Assembly: GCF_000730165.1 (NCBI RefSeq)
Contig: NZ_CP022110.1
Coordinates: 1,495,501 to 1,559,500, forward strand
Direction of reading: 5' to 3'
Length of the DNA stretch: 64,000 bases
Source: Nitrospirillum viridazoti CBAmc
GTDB lineage: Bacteria > Pseudomonadota > Alphaproteobacteria > Azospirillales > Azospirillaceae
The translations under genes were made by a program, and so were the position numbers. Positions 33,232-42,581 of the stretch are shown here, in pieces. Positions within the stretch are counted from its first letter, which is position 1; each line of letters starts with the position of its first letter. Below the pieces are notes generated by a model, which made no database searches, had not been told where the DNA came from, and was given only the letters and a program-made list of their open reading frames with translations.

Positions 33232-35436
33232 TCACCGCCCCTTGGGCGGCAGCCCCCGCAGCGCCGACAGCCCCTCCAGCACCTCATGGCTGCGGCGGCG
33301 CGCGTCCATCAGGTCTTCCACGGCCTCCTTGGGCAGGGGCGGGGCGAAGTGGAAGCCTTGGCCGAACTGGCAGTGCAGGCCGCGCAGGAAGTCGGCCTCG
33401 GCCTCCTTCTCGATGCCCTCGGCGATGACCTCCAGGTCCAGGGCCTGGGCCAGCAGGGTGATGATGCGGGCGATGGCGCTGCGGCGGTCGCTTTCGCCAG
33501 CAGCGCGCACGAAGCTGCGGTCGATCTTCAGGGTGCCGATGGGATAGCGGTGCAGGTAGCTGAGCGAGGAGAAGCCGGTGCCGAAATCATCCAGCGACAG
33601 CTTCACGTCCTTGCGCTTTAAGGCCTCCATGATGGCCAGGCAGCGGCCGGGGTCGTCCAGCAGCAGGCTTTCGGTGATCTCCAGCTTCAGGGTGCCGGGG
33701 GTGATGCGGTGGGTGTCCAGCGTCTCCGTCACCGCCGCCACCAGGTCGTCCTCCATGAGCTGGCGGCCGGAGACGTTGACGCTCATGAACAGGTCGGGGC
33801 TGAAGCGGCCCTGCCATTCCGCCAGCTGGCGCGTGGCCTCCACCAGGGCCCAGCGGCCCATCTTCAGGATCAGGCCCGTTTCCTCCGCCAGGTGGACGAA
33901 GTCGCTGGGCGGGATCATACCGCGCTCGGGATGGAACCAGCGCATCAGCGCCTCGAACCCCGCCACCGTGCCGTCCGCCAGGCGCACGATGGGCTGGTAG
34001 AACAGGCGGAACTGCCGGCCCTCGACGGCGTGGCGCAGGTCCGATTCCAGGCGCAGGCGGGTCAGCGCGCGTTCGCGCAGCGCGTCGTCGAACATCTCCA
34101 CCCGGTTGCGGCCGCTGGTCTTGGCGCGGAACATCGCCAAGCCGGCGTCGCGCAGCATGTCACCCGCCGAGGCATAGCCGGACCCGGACAGGGCGATGCC
34201 GGCGGTGACGTTCATCACCACCTCCTGCCCGTTGGAGAGGGTCAGGGGCTCCGCCACCGCTGACGCCAGGCGCTCCGCCGCGTCCACCGCCGCCTTCACG
34301 TCCAGCACGCCGTCCATCAGCACGCCGTACTCGTCGGCCGACAGGCGGGCCACGGTGTCGCCACTGCGCCGCGCGCCGTCCAGCCGCTGGCCCACGGCGC
34401 ACAGCACCTCATCCCCCACCAGGGGGCCCAGGCTGTCGTTCACCGTCTTGAAGTGGTCGATGTCGAAGATCATGACGGCGAACTGCGCCTCTTCCGGCCG
34501 GCGCCGGCGGCCCAGCGCCTGGCCGATGCGGTCCAGCAGCAGCATGCGGTTGGGCAGGCGGGTCAGGCCGTCGTGGAAGGCATCGAACAGCAGCTGCTGT
34601 TCCGCCCGCTTGCGCGCCGTGATGTCGGTCATGGAGCCGGCCATGCGGATGGCCTCGCCCTCCTCATCGCGGATGGCCACGCCACGGATCAGCACCCACA
34701 ACTCCGCCCCGCCGGCGTGGCGGGTGCGCACCTCTTCCTCCAGATGCGCGCTGCCGCCGGCCAGGTGGGTATCCACCGCCGCGCGCAGGCGGGGGCGGTC
34801 CTCGCCATCGATCTGGGCGTACCAGTCCTCCATGGTGCTGGTGCGCGCCCCGCCGCCGATGCCCAGCATGGCCGTCCAGCGGGGGGAGCAGTAGAGCTGG
34901 TCCGTGGCCACGTGCCAATCCCACAGCCCGTCGTTGGCGCCCTGGGCGGCCAGGGCATAGCGCTCCTCGCTCAGGCGCAGCTGTTCCTCGGCGTTCTTGC
35001 GGTCGGTGATGTCGCGCTGGGCGCCGACGATGCGGGTCGGTTCCCCATCGTCGTCCAGCACGACGATGCCGCGGCACATCATCCACAGCACATGGCCGTT
35101 GCGGTGGGTGATGCGGTATTCGATCTGGAAGGGCTTGCCGCCGGCGCTGGCCTGGGCGTCCAGGGTGGCCTGCAGCCAGATGAGGTCATCCGGGTCCACC
35201 CGGTTCAGCCATTCGTCGGGCGAGCTGCCGATCTCATCCTCGGCATAGCCCAGCAGCGCCTTCCAGGTCTCACCGTAATAGACCCGATCGGTGCGCAGAT
35301 CCCAGTCGTACAGCCCCTCATTGCTGGCCGCCGCCGCCAGGCTGTACCGCTCCAGCGTCAGGCGCTCATCGTCGCTCAAGACCGGTACGGCGGCGGGGGA
35401 GGGACCCTTCAGGCGGGCGGGCTTGCCGGTATTCAT
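33232..35436 (-). CDS. PAS-PAS-GGDEF-EAL protein with degenerate GGDEF site
   Basis: Cyclic-di-GMP signalling protein of 734 residues, cytosolic. Two PAS/PAC units lie at about 25-150 (GLYDWDLRTDRVYYGE, RDITDRKNAEEQL) and 160-280; a GGDEF domain at about 290-450; an EAL domain at about 465-715. The cyclase signature reads SADEY instead of GGDEF, so cyclase activity is probably lost. The phosphodiesterase site looks intact: FEALMRW, EITESLLL, LSLDDFGTGFSSLSYLHRYP and the AEGIEKEAE loop. It is therefore probably a sensor-controlled c-di-GMP phosphodiesterase. ATG 35436 is chosen over an upstream TTG at 35502. The toxin gene is convergent, 29 bases away. Confidence 0.92.
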   Translation of the reverse strand: MNTGKPARLKGPSPAAVPVLSDDERLTLERYSLAAAASNEGLYDWDLRTDRVYYGETWKALLGYAEDEIGSSPDEWLNRVDPDDLIWLQATLDAQASAGGKPFQIEYRITHRNGHVLWMMCRGIVVLDDDGEPTRIVGAQRDITDRKNAEEQLRLSEERYALAAQGANDGLWDWHVATDQLYCSPRWTAMLGIGGGARTSTMEDWYAQIDGEDRPRLRAAVDTHLAGGSAHLEEEVRTRHAGGAELWVLIRGVAIRDEEGEAIRMAGSMTDITARKRAEQQLLFDAFHDGLTRLPNRMLLLDRIGQALGRRRRPEEAQFAVMIFDIDHFKTVNDSLGPLVGDEVLCAVGQRLDGARRSGDTVARLSADEYGVLMDGVLDVKAAVDAAERLASAVAEPLTLSNGQEVVMNVTAGIALSGSGYASAGDMLRDAGLAMFRAKTSGRNRVEMFDDALRERALTRLRLESDLRHAVEGRQFRLFYQPIVRLADGTVAGFEALMRWFHPERGMIPPSDFVHLAEETGLILKMGRWALVEATRQLAEWQGRFSPDLFMSVNVSGRQLMEDDLVAAVTETLDTHRITPGTLKLEITESLLLDDPGRCLAIMEALKRKDVKLSLDDFGTGFSSLSYLHRYPIGTLKIDRSFVRAAGESDRRSAIARIITLLAQALDLEVIAEGIEKEAEADFLRGLHCQFGQGFHFAPPLPKEAVEDLMDARRRSHEVLEGLSALRGLPPKGR

Positions 35437-35658
35437 GTCAACACCGGCGGCGTGACACGCGCCATGACCAGTCCGCGCGGTGAACCAGCCCCCATAATCC
35501 AATGATTGCCAGTAGATGGGCTGTGCACGCGGGCGCTCGGTTCAAGGGTTATTAATGCAGGGTATACTAAAAAACTCAGGAGTGACACCGTTGGCCTAAA
35601 CGGCGGCGCGAGAGCATTGGCATACACCGTCCGGGGCGCAATCTGCTAGAAGGCTTCC

Positions 35659-36444
35659 ATGGAATGGACTGACGACGCCATCGTGCTTTCTGCCCGGCCG
35701 TTCGGCGACACCGCCGCGCTGGTGGTCATGCTGACGCGGGAGCATGGCCGCCACGCCGGCGTGCTGCACGGCGGGCAGTCGTCACGCTATCGCGGCGCGC
35801 TGGAGCCGGGGGCCCAGGTCACCGCCCGCTGGCGCGCCCGCACCGCAGACCAGCTGGGCACCTGGACGGTGGAACCCGTGCGCTCCGCCACCGGTCTCTA
35901 TCTGGACGATCCCTTGCGCCTGGCCGCCATCGTGGCGGCCACCGCCTTGATGGACGCCATGCTGGCGGAGCGGGAGGCCCACCCCGGCCTTTATGACGCC
36001 ACCCTGGCCCTGTTCGCCGCCCTGGACCTCGACATCTGGCCGGCCGTCTACGTGCGGTGGGAGGTGGGGCTGCTGGAGGAGGCGGGCTTCGGCCTGGACC
36101 TGACGCAGTGCGCCAGCACCGGCCAGCCCGTGGGCAACCCGAACGACCAGCTGGCCTACGTCAGCCCCCGCACCGGCCGCGCCGTGTCGGCCTCGGCGGG
36201 GGAGCCCTACCGCGACAAGCTGCTGCCCCTGCCGGGCTTCCTCATCGGCCTGGGCTTCCAGGGCGGGGGGGAGGAAGATGTGGCGGCCGGCCTGCGCCTG
36301 ACCGGCTATTTTCTGGAACGGCATGTCTTCGCCCAGCGCCATGCCGAGGTGCCGCCGGCCCGCCAGCGCCTGGTGGAGCGTTACTTGCGCGCGAACGGTC
36401 TTCCGGTCCCCGGGATCGACGGGGCGGAACCGCAGGAAACCTAA
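35659..36444 (+). CDS. recO: DNA repair protein RecO
   Basis: Loads RecA on SSB-covered gaps in the RecFOR pathway. The 261 residues start with the OB fold (MEWTDDAIVLSARPFGDTAALVVMLTREHGRHAGVLHGG) followed by the helical C-terminal domain with LLEEAGFGLDLTQCASTGQP and FLERHVF. The zinc-finger cysteines present in some RecO proteins are mostly missing: only one Cys is seen at the expected place. It is followed by parC after 63 bases. In relatives recO is commonly next to era; here they are 9.8 kb apart. Confidence 0.94.
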   Translation: MEWTDDAIVLSARPFGDTAALVVMLTREHGRHAGVLHGGQSSRYRGALEPGAQVTARWRARTADQLGTWTVEPVRSATGLYLDDPLRLAAIVAATALMDAMLAEREAHPGLYDATLALFAALDLDIWPAVYVRWEVGLLEEAGFGLDLTQCASTGQPVGNPNDQLAYVSPRTGRAVSASAGEPYRDKLLPLPGFLIGLGFQGGGEEDVAAGLRLTGYFLERHVFAQRHAEVPPARQRLVERYLRANGLPVPGIDGAEPQET

Positions 36445-36507
36445 GTTTCCCACAGGCTGCACCACGGCTGGCAATTGGCCCACCATATCTGGTAGTGTCC
36501 GCCCATC

Positions 36508-38757
36508 ATGACCGATGCCACCGAGATCCTTGACAAGCCCCTGGCCGACGCGCTGGGCGAGCGTTACCTGTCCTACGCCCTGTCGACCATCGTGTCGCGG
36601 TCGCTGCCTGATGTGCGTGACGGGCTGAAGCCGGTGCATCGCCGCATCCTCTACGCCATGAGCCAGCTGAAGCTGGAACCCTCCACCCCGCCCAAGAAGT
36701 CGGCTCGTGTGGTGGGTGACGTCATCGGCAAGTTCCATCCCCATGGCGACGCCTCGGTCTATGACGCGCTGGTGCGCCTGGCCCAGGACTTCGCCTCCCG
36801 CTATCCCCTAGTCCAGGGACAGGGCAATTTCGGCAATATCGACGGCGATAACGCCGCCGCCATGCGATACACCGAGGCCCGCCTGACCGAGGTGGCCAAG
36901 GCCCTGCTGGATGGCATCGACGAAGACGCGGTCGACCTCCGCGCTACCTACGACGGCGACGGCGAGGAGCCGGTGGTGCTGCCCTCGGCCTTCCCCAACC
37001 TGCTGGCCAACGGCTCGGCCGGCATCGCCGTGGGCATGGCCACCAGCATCCCGCCGCACAACGCCGGCGAGATCTGCGACGCCCTCAGCCTGATCATCGA
37101 CCGGGAACTGCTGGTGCCGGAAGACCGCCGCCGGCCGGTGACGGTGGATGAGCTGGTCACCCTGATGCCCGGCCCCGACTTCCCCACCGGCGGCGTGCTG
37201 GTGGAAAGCCGCGATGCCGTGCGCGAGGCGTACCGCACCGGCCGCGGCGGCTTCCGCCTGCGCGCCAAGTGGGAAAGCGAAAAGCTGGCCCAGGGCACCT
37301 GGCAGATCGTCGTCACCCAGATCCCTTACCAGGTGCAGAAGTCCCGCCTGGTGGAGAAGATCGCCGAACTCCTCATGGAGCGTAAGCTGCCCCTGCTGGA
37401 GGATGTGCGCGACGAGTCGGCGGAGGATGTGCGGCTGGTGCTGGTGCCCAAGAGCCGCAACGTCGACCCGGCGGTGCTGATGGAACAGCTGTTCCGCAAC
37501 ACCGACCTGGAAGTGAGAATTCCGCTGAACATGAACGTGCTGGACGCCGACCAGGTGCCGCGCGTCATGACCCTGCACGAGGTGCTGCGCGCCTATCTGG
37601 ACCACCGCAACGTGGTCCTGGTGCGGCGGTCCCGCCACCGCCTGGCCAAGATCGACCATAGGCTGGAGGTGCTGGGCGGCTATCTCATCGCCTACCTGAA
37701 CCTGGACGAGGTCATCCGCATCATCCGCGAGGAGGATGAGCCCAAGGCCGAGCTGATGCGCGCCTTCGGCCTGACCGATGTCCAGGCCGAAGCCATCCTG
37801 AACATGCGCCTGCGTTCCTTGCGCAAGCTGGAAGAGATGGAGCTTCGCCGGGAGCATGAGGGCCTGACCGCCGAGAGGTCGGAACTGTTGTCCCTGCTGG
37901 ACGACGACGGCAAGCGCTGGACGGCCATCGCCGCCGAGGTCGCCGCCACCAAGAAGCGCTTTGGCCAGGCGACCGAGCTGGGTGCCCGCCGCACCGCCGT
38001 GGGCGACGCCCCCACCGACGTGGTGGTGCCGGTGGAGGCCATGATCGAGCGTGAGTCGGTCACCGTCTTCCTGTCGGAGAAGGGCTGGATCCGTGCCGTG
38101 AAGGGCCACCTGCCGCCCACCGAGACGGCGGAGGCCAAGTACAAGGAGGGCGATGCCGAGCGCTTCGTCCTGCATGCCGAGACGACGGACAAGCTGCTGG
38201 TGTTCTCCAGCACCGGCAAGTTCCACACCATTGGCGTCGATCGCCTGCCGCGCGGCCGCGGCTTTGGCGAGCCGGTGCGCCTGATGGTGGATTTGGGCGA
38301 CGCTGACATCGTCACCGTGCTGCCCTACCGCCCGGGCAAGCGCCTGCTGGTGGCGTCCAGCGACGGCCGCGGCTTCCAGGTGGATGCGGATGAGGTGGTG
38401 GCGCAGACCCGCGCCGGCAAGCAGGTGCTGAACGTGGGCGACGGCACCACGGCGCTGGCCTGTGTGCCGGTGGAGGGCGACACCATCGCCGTCATCGGCA
38501 ACAACCGCAAACTGCTGGTCTTCGCGCTGGAGGAACTGCCCGTCATGGTGCGCGGCAAGGGTGTCGCCCTGCAGAAGTACAAGGACGCCAGCCTGTCCGA
38601 CATCTGCGTGTTCGAAAGCGCCAAGGGCCTGTCGTGGAAGATGGGCGGTGCTGGGGACCGCACCCGGGTGGAGACCGACCTGTCGCCCTGGCGCGGCGCG
38701 CGCGGCACCCAGGGCAAGCTGCCACCTAATGGCTTCCCGCGTAACAACCGCTTCTGA
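36508..38757 (+). CDS. parC: DNA topoisomerase IV subunit A
   Basis: Decatenates daughter chromosomes together with ParE. The 749-residue protein has the gyrase/topo IV A winged-helix region with [17 protein letters not shown] (quinolone-determining region) and the catalytic Tyr in [11 protein letters not shown] (about residue 117), the coiled-coil arm with the [26 protein letters not shown] block, and a C-terminal beta-propeller. The length and C-terminal divergence from GyrA favour ParC. It ends in a 15-bp terminator stem. Confidence 0.95.
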   Translation: MTDATEILDKPLADALGERYLSYALSTIVSRSLPDVRDGLKPVHRRILYAMSQLKLEPSTPPKKSARVVGDVIGKFHPHGDASVYDALVRLAQDFASRYPLVQGQGNFGNIDGDNAAAMRYTEARLTEVAKALLDGIDEDAVDLRATYDGDGEEPVVLPSAFPNLLANGSAGIAVGMATSIPPHNAGEICDALSLIIDRELLVPEDRRRPVTVDELVTLMPGPDFPTGGVLVESRDAVREAYRTGRGGFRLRAKWESEKLAQGTWQIVVTQIPYQVQKSRLVEKIAELLMERKLPLLEDVRDESAEDVRLVLVPKSRNVDPAVLMEQLFRNTDLEVRIPLNMNVLDADQVPRVMTLHEVLRAYLDHRNVVLVRRSRHRLAKIDHRLEVLGGYLIAYLNLDEVIRIIREEDEPKAELMRAFGLTDVQAEAILNMRLRSLRKLEEMELRREHEGLTAERSELLSLLDDDGKRWTAIAAEVAATKKRFGQATELGARRTAVGDAPTDVVVPVEAMIERESVTVFLSEKGWIRAVKGHLPPTETAEAKYKEGDAERFVLHAETTDKLLVFSSTGKFHTIGVDRLPRGRGFGEPVRLMVDLGDADIVTVLPYRPGKRLLVASSDGRGFQVDADEVVAQTRAGKQVLNVGDGTTALACVPVEGDTIAVIGNNRKLLVFALEELPVMVRGKGVALQKYKDASLSDICVFESAKGLSWKMGGAGDRTRVETDLSPWRGARGTQGKLPPNGFPRNNRF

Positions 38758-38780
38758 TCCATCCGGTCAGGACCCAAGGA

Positions 38781-38817
38781 AAAACGCCGGAGTGGCGACC
38801 ACTCCGGCGTTTTCATT
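38781..38817. terminator. Bidirectional terminator between parC and GH9 gene
   Basis: A perfect 15-base-pair stem (38781-38795 with 38799-38813) with a CGA loop, A-run on one side and TTTTCATTTT on the other, between two convergent genes. Confidence 0.93.
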
Positions 38818-38837
38818 TTGGGCGGGGCGATAAGGTT

Positions 38838-41366
38838 TTACTGCCCCTTGGTCACCATGATCCCGGCGTTGGCCGCCAGGATGTAGGAGGTGGTGGTGGC
38901 CACGGTGGATTCGTTTTCGAACCACAGGAAGGGCCAGGCCACCTTCTGCTCCGGGAAGTCCGGCTTGATGACCAGCACGCCCGGCACCATGGCGCCCGGC
39001 ACGGTGGAATAGTCCGCGCGGTTGTGGGTGTAGGCGATCATCTTGGACTCCGTGCCCACGGTGGAGACCAGGGACAGGTTGGTCGCCGGATGACGGCCCA
39101 GCACATAGTCCAGGGCGTCCAGGGTGTACTGGGTGCCGATGATGCCGGGGAAGGCCTTGTGCAGCAGGTACATGTTGGTGCCGAAACCGGCCACCTGGCC
39201 CGAACCGGCCCAGGTGCCCATGGCCACGGGCACGCCGAAGGGCGTTTTGGCGGCCTCGGCGTCGATGGCGGCCTTGGCCTCCGTCACCGCCTGGGTCAGC
39301 TGCGCGCGGTAGTCGGCATCCATGTAGGGCAGGGCCAGCGTCGCCATGCCGCCCAGGAAGGCGAAGCGCTGCTTGATGGTGGGCAGCAGGGACTTCAGCT
39401 TGTTGGTGTACAGCGGATCGGCGCCCTTGGTGGTGATCACCAGGTCCACCGTAGCGGAGAAGGCGGCCATGTCGATCAGGTCGGCGGGGTTCCAGTCACC
39501 CCGTTCCGGCCGGTCCATGCGGTCGCTGGGATCCTGCTGGTTGGCCCACATCACCTTGGCGGCGGCCAGCGCCTGGGCGGCCAGGTCGGGATCGATCTCC
39601 CCCAGCACGCGTGAGGCGGCGGCCAGGGCACCGGCCACATGGTAATCGTCCGCCGGCACGTCGGAGGTGAAGGCCCAGCGGTCGTCGGGCACACCGGAAT
39701 AGGTGCCGTTGCTCTCGTTGGGACCCAGCTTGGGATCATAGATCAGGCGGTCGGTCTGCGACCCGGCGTCGCCCAGGTGGGTGTACTCCTTCAAGGTCGG
39801 CTCGATGATGCCGACAATGGCATGGCCGAAGACCTTGTACTGCGCCAGCAGCTGCAGAGTGCCGTGGCGAATCTGTTGCAGCACGTCAGGGATGCCGTCG
39901 GGCTTGCGGATCTCCACCTGGCGCGCGGCCTCGTCGATGGTGTCCTCGTCCCAGTCCATGCCGAACAGCTCCCGCGCCCGCACCAGGTCGCGCACCACCC
40001 AGGCGTTGTCGGAGGTCTGGATGTCATAGTCGCCGGCATCCTGCCACCCGCCCACATTCAGGCCGGGAATGTGCTCACCCGGTTTGAAGGGGGAGTCCAG
40101 GTGCGGCCCCATCTTGTACCCGTCGAAATGGTGGATGTTGGGGGCGGCCTGCCGGGCGTCGTCGATATGGGACAGGCCCTGCCAGGCGCGATACTGCTCG
40201 CGTACCGCGATGTGGTCCATCTGCTCCGCCAGATAGGTGTCCAGCGACGGCTGCCAGATGTGGTCGTAGGCATCGGGGGCGATGCGGAAGGGATTGAACA
40301 GGTGCCCGGCGTAGGAGATGGCGTAGATGCCGGGCGTGCGCACCGAGGAGAAGTCGAAGGTGGCGTAGTCGTAGCGCAGCCACTTGCCCCAGGGCTTGAT
40401 GGTGCCCTTCAGCGCCACGGCCTGGCTGCCGTCGGCGCCGATGCGCACCAGCTGGATGTCCTTGGGCGCCTTCATGTGCGGGTCGAGTTCGACGGTCGCG
40501 ACCTTGGCCCGGTCGGGCGTGTAGCCCGCCTGGTTGAAGGCGACGACGGGATCGCGCACCCAGTTCTTGATGACGTTGGGATGGACATGCCAGACGATGG
40601 CGTCCGTGGTCTTGCCCGCCGGGATCAGGGCGCGCACGACGAACCAGCCGTTCTGCGCCCGGTTGCGGGCGTCGTAGAGGGCCAGGGGCGACGTGTCGGA
40701 CGTGATGGCCACCCGCGTCAGCGGATCCTCCGGCGCCAGCACGATGGAAGAGCCGCCGGAGGCCAGGGGCAGCGGGTCGCCCGAGCCGTCCTTGGCCATG
40801 GGGCCGGCGGGGTTGCGTGGGAACAGGCCCGAACTGGCACCCAGCACATAGGTCTTGCCGAAATAGCTGGTGGGCAGGAAGTCCAGGCTGAAGGCGGCCT
40901 TGCCGACATACTCCGCCGGCAGCGGCTGATCCATGTTCACCGCCACGCGGAAGCCCGTGCCCTCCGGCGTGATGACCAGGCGATAGCTGAAGCCCTGTTC
41001 GGGGAAGTTGCTGTACACCGTCAGCTGGTCGGGGCCGGGGCCGCGCTCGCGCTTCACGAAGGCGGGGACGGGGTCCCACTGTTCCGGCGTGGGATTCAGG
41101 CGCACGGCGCCATCGGTGGCGATGCGCTCACCATGCAGCACGATCTGGATGCCGGCGTTCTTTTCGTCGCGGAACACCGGATGGAAGTGCATCTGGTCGA
41201 CGATGACGCTGAGGCCCTGCATTTCCAAGGTCTCGTTCGGGCTGACGGTCAGTCCCCCCCCGGGCGTTTTCGGCGAGCCGGCGACGGCCGGCGGCGTGGC
41301 GGCAAGGCATGATTGGATAAGCCATGGCTGAATAGCCAAGGCGGCGGCGAACCAGACTGCCCGCAT
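38838..41366 (-). CDS. Exported family GH9 glycoside hydrolase
   Basis: Predicted secreted beta-glucanase or cellodextrinase of 842 residues. After the signal peptide (1-23, ending SCLAATP) comes a beta-rich region to about 265, an Ig-like CelD_N domain (about 270-360, VAFNQAGYTPDRAKVATVEL), then the (alpha/alpha)6 GH9 barrel. The catalytic Asp pair is in GGWQDAGDYD (about residue 442) and the acid Glu is in WFENESTVA (about 817). ATG 41366 has GGGAGGG nine bases upstream. The start is preceded by a 22-bp palindrome at 41385. The substrate is not certain; GH9 includes endoglucanases and exo-acting glucosaminidases. The N-terminal 240 residues are not matched to a family. Confidence 0.88.
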   Translation of the reverse strand: MRAVWFAAALAIQPWLIQSCLAATPPAVAGSPKTPGGGLTVSPNETLEMQGLSVIVDQMHFHPVFRDEKNAGIQIVLHGERIATDGAVRLNPTPEQWDPVPAFVKRERGPGPDQLTVYSNFPEQGFSYRLVITPEGTGFRVAVNMDQPLPAEYVGKAAFSLDFLPTSYFGKTYVLGASSGLFPRNPAGPMAKDGSGDPLPLASGGSSIVLAPEDPLTRVAITSDTSPLALYDARNRAQNGWFVVRALIPAGKTTDAIVWHVHPNVIKNWVRDPVVAFNQAGYTPDRAKVATVELDPHMKAPKDIQLVRIGADGSQAVALKGTIKPWGKWLRYDYATFDFSSVRTPGIYAISYAGHLFNPFRIAPDAYDHIWQPSLDTYLAEQMDHIAVREQYRAWQGLSHIDDARQAAPNIHHFDGYKMGPHLDSPFKPGEHIPGLNVGGWQDAGDYDIQTSDNAWVVRDLVRARELFGMDWDEDTIDEAARQVEIRKPDGIPDVLQQIRHGTLQLLAQYKVFGHAIVGIIEPTLKEYTHLGDAGSQTDRLIYDPKLGPNESNGTYSGVPDDRWAFTSDVPADDYHVAGALAAASRVLGEIDPDLAAQALAAAKVMWANQQDPSDRMDRPERGDWNPADLIDMAAFSATVDLVITTKGADPLYTNKLKSLLPTIKQRFAFLGGMATLALPYMDADYRAQLTQAVTEAKAAIDAEAAKTPFGVPVAMGTWAGSGQVAGFGTNMYLLHKAFPGIIGTQYTLDALDYVLGRHPATNLSLVSTVGTESKMIAYTHNRADYSTVPGAMVPGVLVIKPDFPEQKVAWPFLWFENESTVATTTSYILAANAGIMVTKGQ

Positions 41367-41384
41367 GGATGTCCCTCCCGTTAG

Positions 41385-41406
41385 CGTTAACATTTTTATG
41401 TTAACG
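41385..41406. promoter_or_regulatory. Palindromic operator upstream of the GH9 gene
   Basis: CGTTAACAT-TTTT-ATGTTAACG has perfect nine-base arms 19 bases before the GH9 start codon. It resembles sites of sugar-responsive repressors. No regulator gene is adjacent. Confidence 0.6.
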
Positions 41407-41509
41407 GTACCATTTTGCCGACACTGTGCGGCAAAGCGGGCGCGGACACAACCCCCAAGCGACCACGACCATCGGCTGAGGGGGCTGGAACATCCGTCCC
41501 GGGCCGGAC

Positions 41510-41902
41510 TTGCGTTACCGATCCGCTGGCCAGGGGCGGCCGGCGGTGGAACCCGGGGTTGCGCATGGCCGTCTTCCTGCTTTTCGTGTCGCTGGCGCTG
41601 GTGGCAGTCGGGACACCGTGGCACGCCTGCGCCTTCGCCGCCTTAAAGTCGTGCTGATCACCCTGGCTGTGGGGGACGCGCCCTTGGGCATGGCCGCCTC
41701 GGCCCTGGTGTTCGGCTTGGCGCACCTGTATCTCGGATGGCGCGGGGGCGCGGCCACGACGATCGCGGGGATGTTCCTGTCCCTGGTCTACCTGGCGGCG
41801 GGCAACCTTCTGGTTCCCATCGCCGTGCATTTGGCCACGGACTGGGTCGGCCTGCTGGTGCTGCCCCGGCTGGTGGAATGGCGGCGGCCTGGCCAGCCTT
41901 AA
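41510..41902 (+). pseudogene. Truncated CPBP-family intramembrane protease remnant
   Basis: Residues about 55-120 of this frame match the C-terminal half of CPBP (CAAX-like) membrane proteases: ALVFGLAHLYLGW (metal-binding His), AATTIAGMFLSLVYLAAGNL and PIAVHLATDWVGL. The first motif EExxxR, essential for activity, is absent, and the upstream 45 residues are basic and non-membrane. A membrane-like segment (AVFLLFVSLALVAVG) appears in another frame at about 41567-41615, so the gene seems to have suffered deletion and frameshift. Not expected to be functional. Confidence 0.6.
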
Positions 41903-42360
41903 CGGGCGCGAACCGTGATGGTGAGGGTGTCGCTGAAGAAGCCGCCCCGGCGCACCGTCTGGCGCGGCAGGCTCAGCAGGATGCTACCGGTGCGCAGTTC
42001 CGTCTGCGGATCCAGGCGGTTGATCACCTGCGGCTCGTTCAGGGGGCTGCCGTTCACCTGATCGTAGGAGATGGTATAGGGGATTTTATTGCCGCTGGCA
42101 TCGACCAGGGCGCCGCCGTTGTTGGACGACAGCACCACGGTGTAGCCCGCGGACTCGTTGCAGTGCTCGCCCAGGTCGCCCAGCGTGACGCTGCCGCCGT
42201 CCGTCGACAGGCTGGTGTCATCGGTGGAAACGGACACGAAACAGTTGGACTCCACCACCCCCTTCACGGCGATGTTCAGCGCCATCGCCGGCTTCATCGC
42301 CGGCAACGCCAGAACCAAGGCCAGGAACGCAGGGCGGATGAAACCGCTGACCGCACGCAT
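41899..42360 (-). CDS. Secreted fimbrial/spore-coat-U-like protein
   Basis: A 153-residue exported protein. Residues 1-28 are a signal peptide (FIRPAFLALVLALPAMKPAMA). The mature part is all-beta with two cysteines (SNCFVSVS and GEHCNES) and ends GGFFSDTLTITVRAR, the pattern of the donor-strand-type subunits in spore coat U/fimbrial families. No usher or chaperone gene is nearby, so assembly partners would have to be elsewhere. ATG 42360 is chosen to give a normal signal peptide; no good ribosome site is seen. It overlaps the end of the CPBP remnant by four bases on the opposite strand. Confidence 0.7.
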   Translation of the reverse strand: MRAVSGFIRPAFLALVLALPAMKPAMALNIAVKGVVESNCFVSVSTDDTSLSTDGGSVTLGDLGEHCNESAGYTVVLSSNNGGALVDASGNKIPYTISYDQVNGSPLNEPQVINRLDPQTELRTGSILLSLPRQTVRRGGFFSDTLTITVRAR

Positions 42361-42524
42361 GGAACGCAGGCACCCTTTTCTCAAGATCCTGGCGCGACAC
42401 CCCCTATGGGTACCGCTGTCAGGCATATCGCAACGTAGCAATATACATGCCGTTAATTCAGCGGCCGTTTGACGGCGCCGACTCGTGCGCGGGCGGGCAT
42501 CTCTTGCTCAATGAAAGAGGCTCT

Positions 42525-42537
42525 TTGCATTATGCAA
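42525..42537. promoter_or_regulatory. Small palindrome upstream of the coat-U-like gene
   Basis: TTGCAT-T-ATGCAA, perfect six-base arms, lies in the AT-richer gap between bpt and the coat-U-like gene, about 165 bases before the latter's start. Possible operator. Confidence 0.35.
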
Positions 42538-42581
42538 TGAATTTTGGAAATGTGACGGCGCGTGACGGCAGAAAGCCGGCG

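Noticed and set aside
39639-41312. 557-codon + strand frame opposite the GH9 gene
   Set aside because: Shadow frame with Gly/Asp/Val bias; GH9 catalytic motifs are on the other strand.
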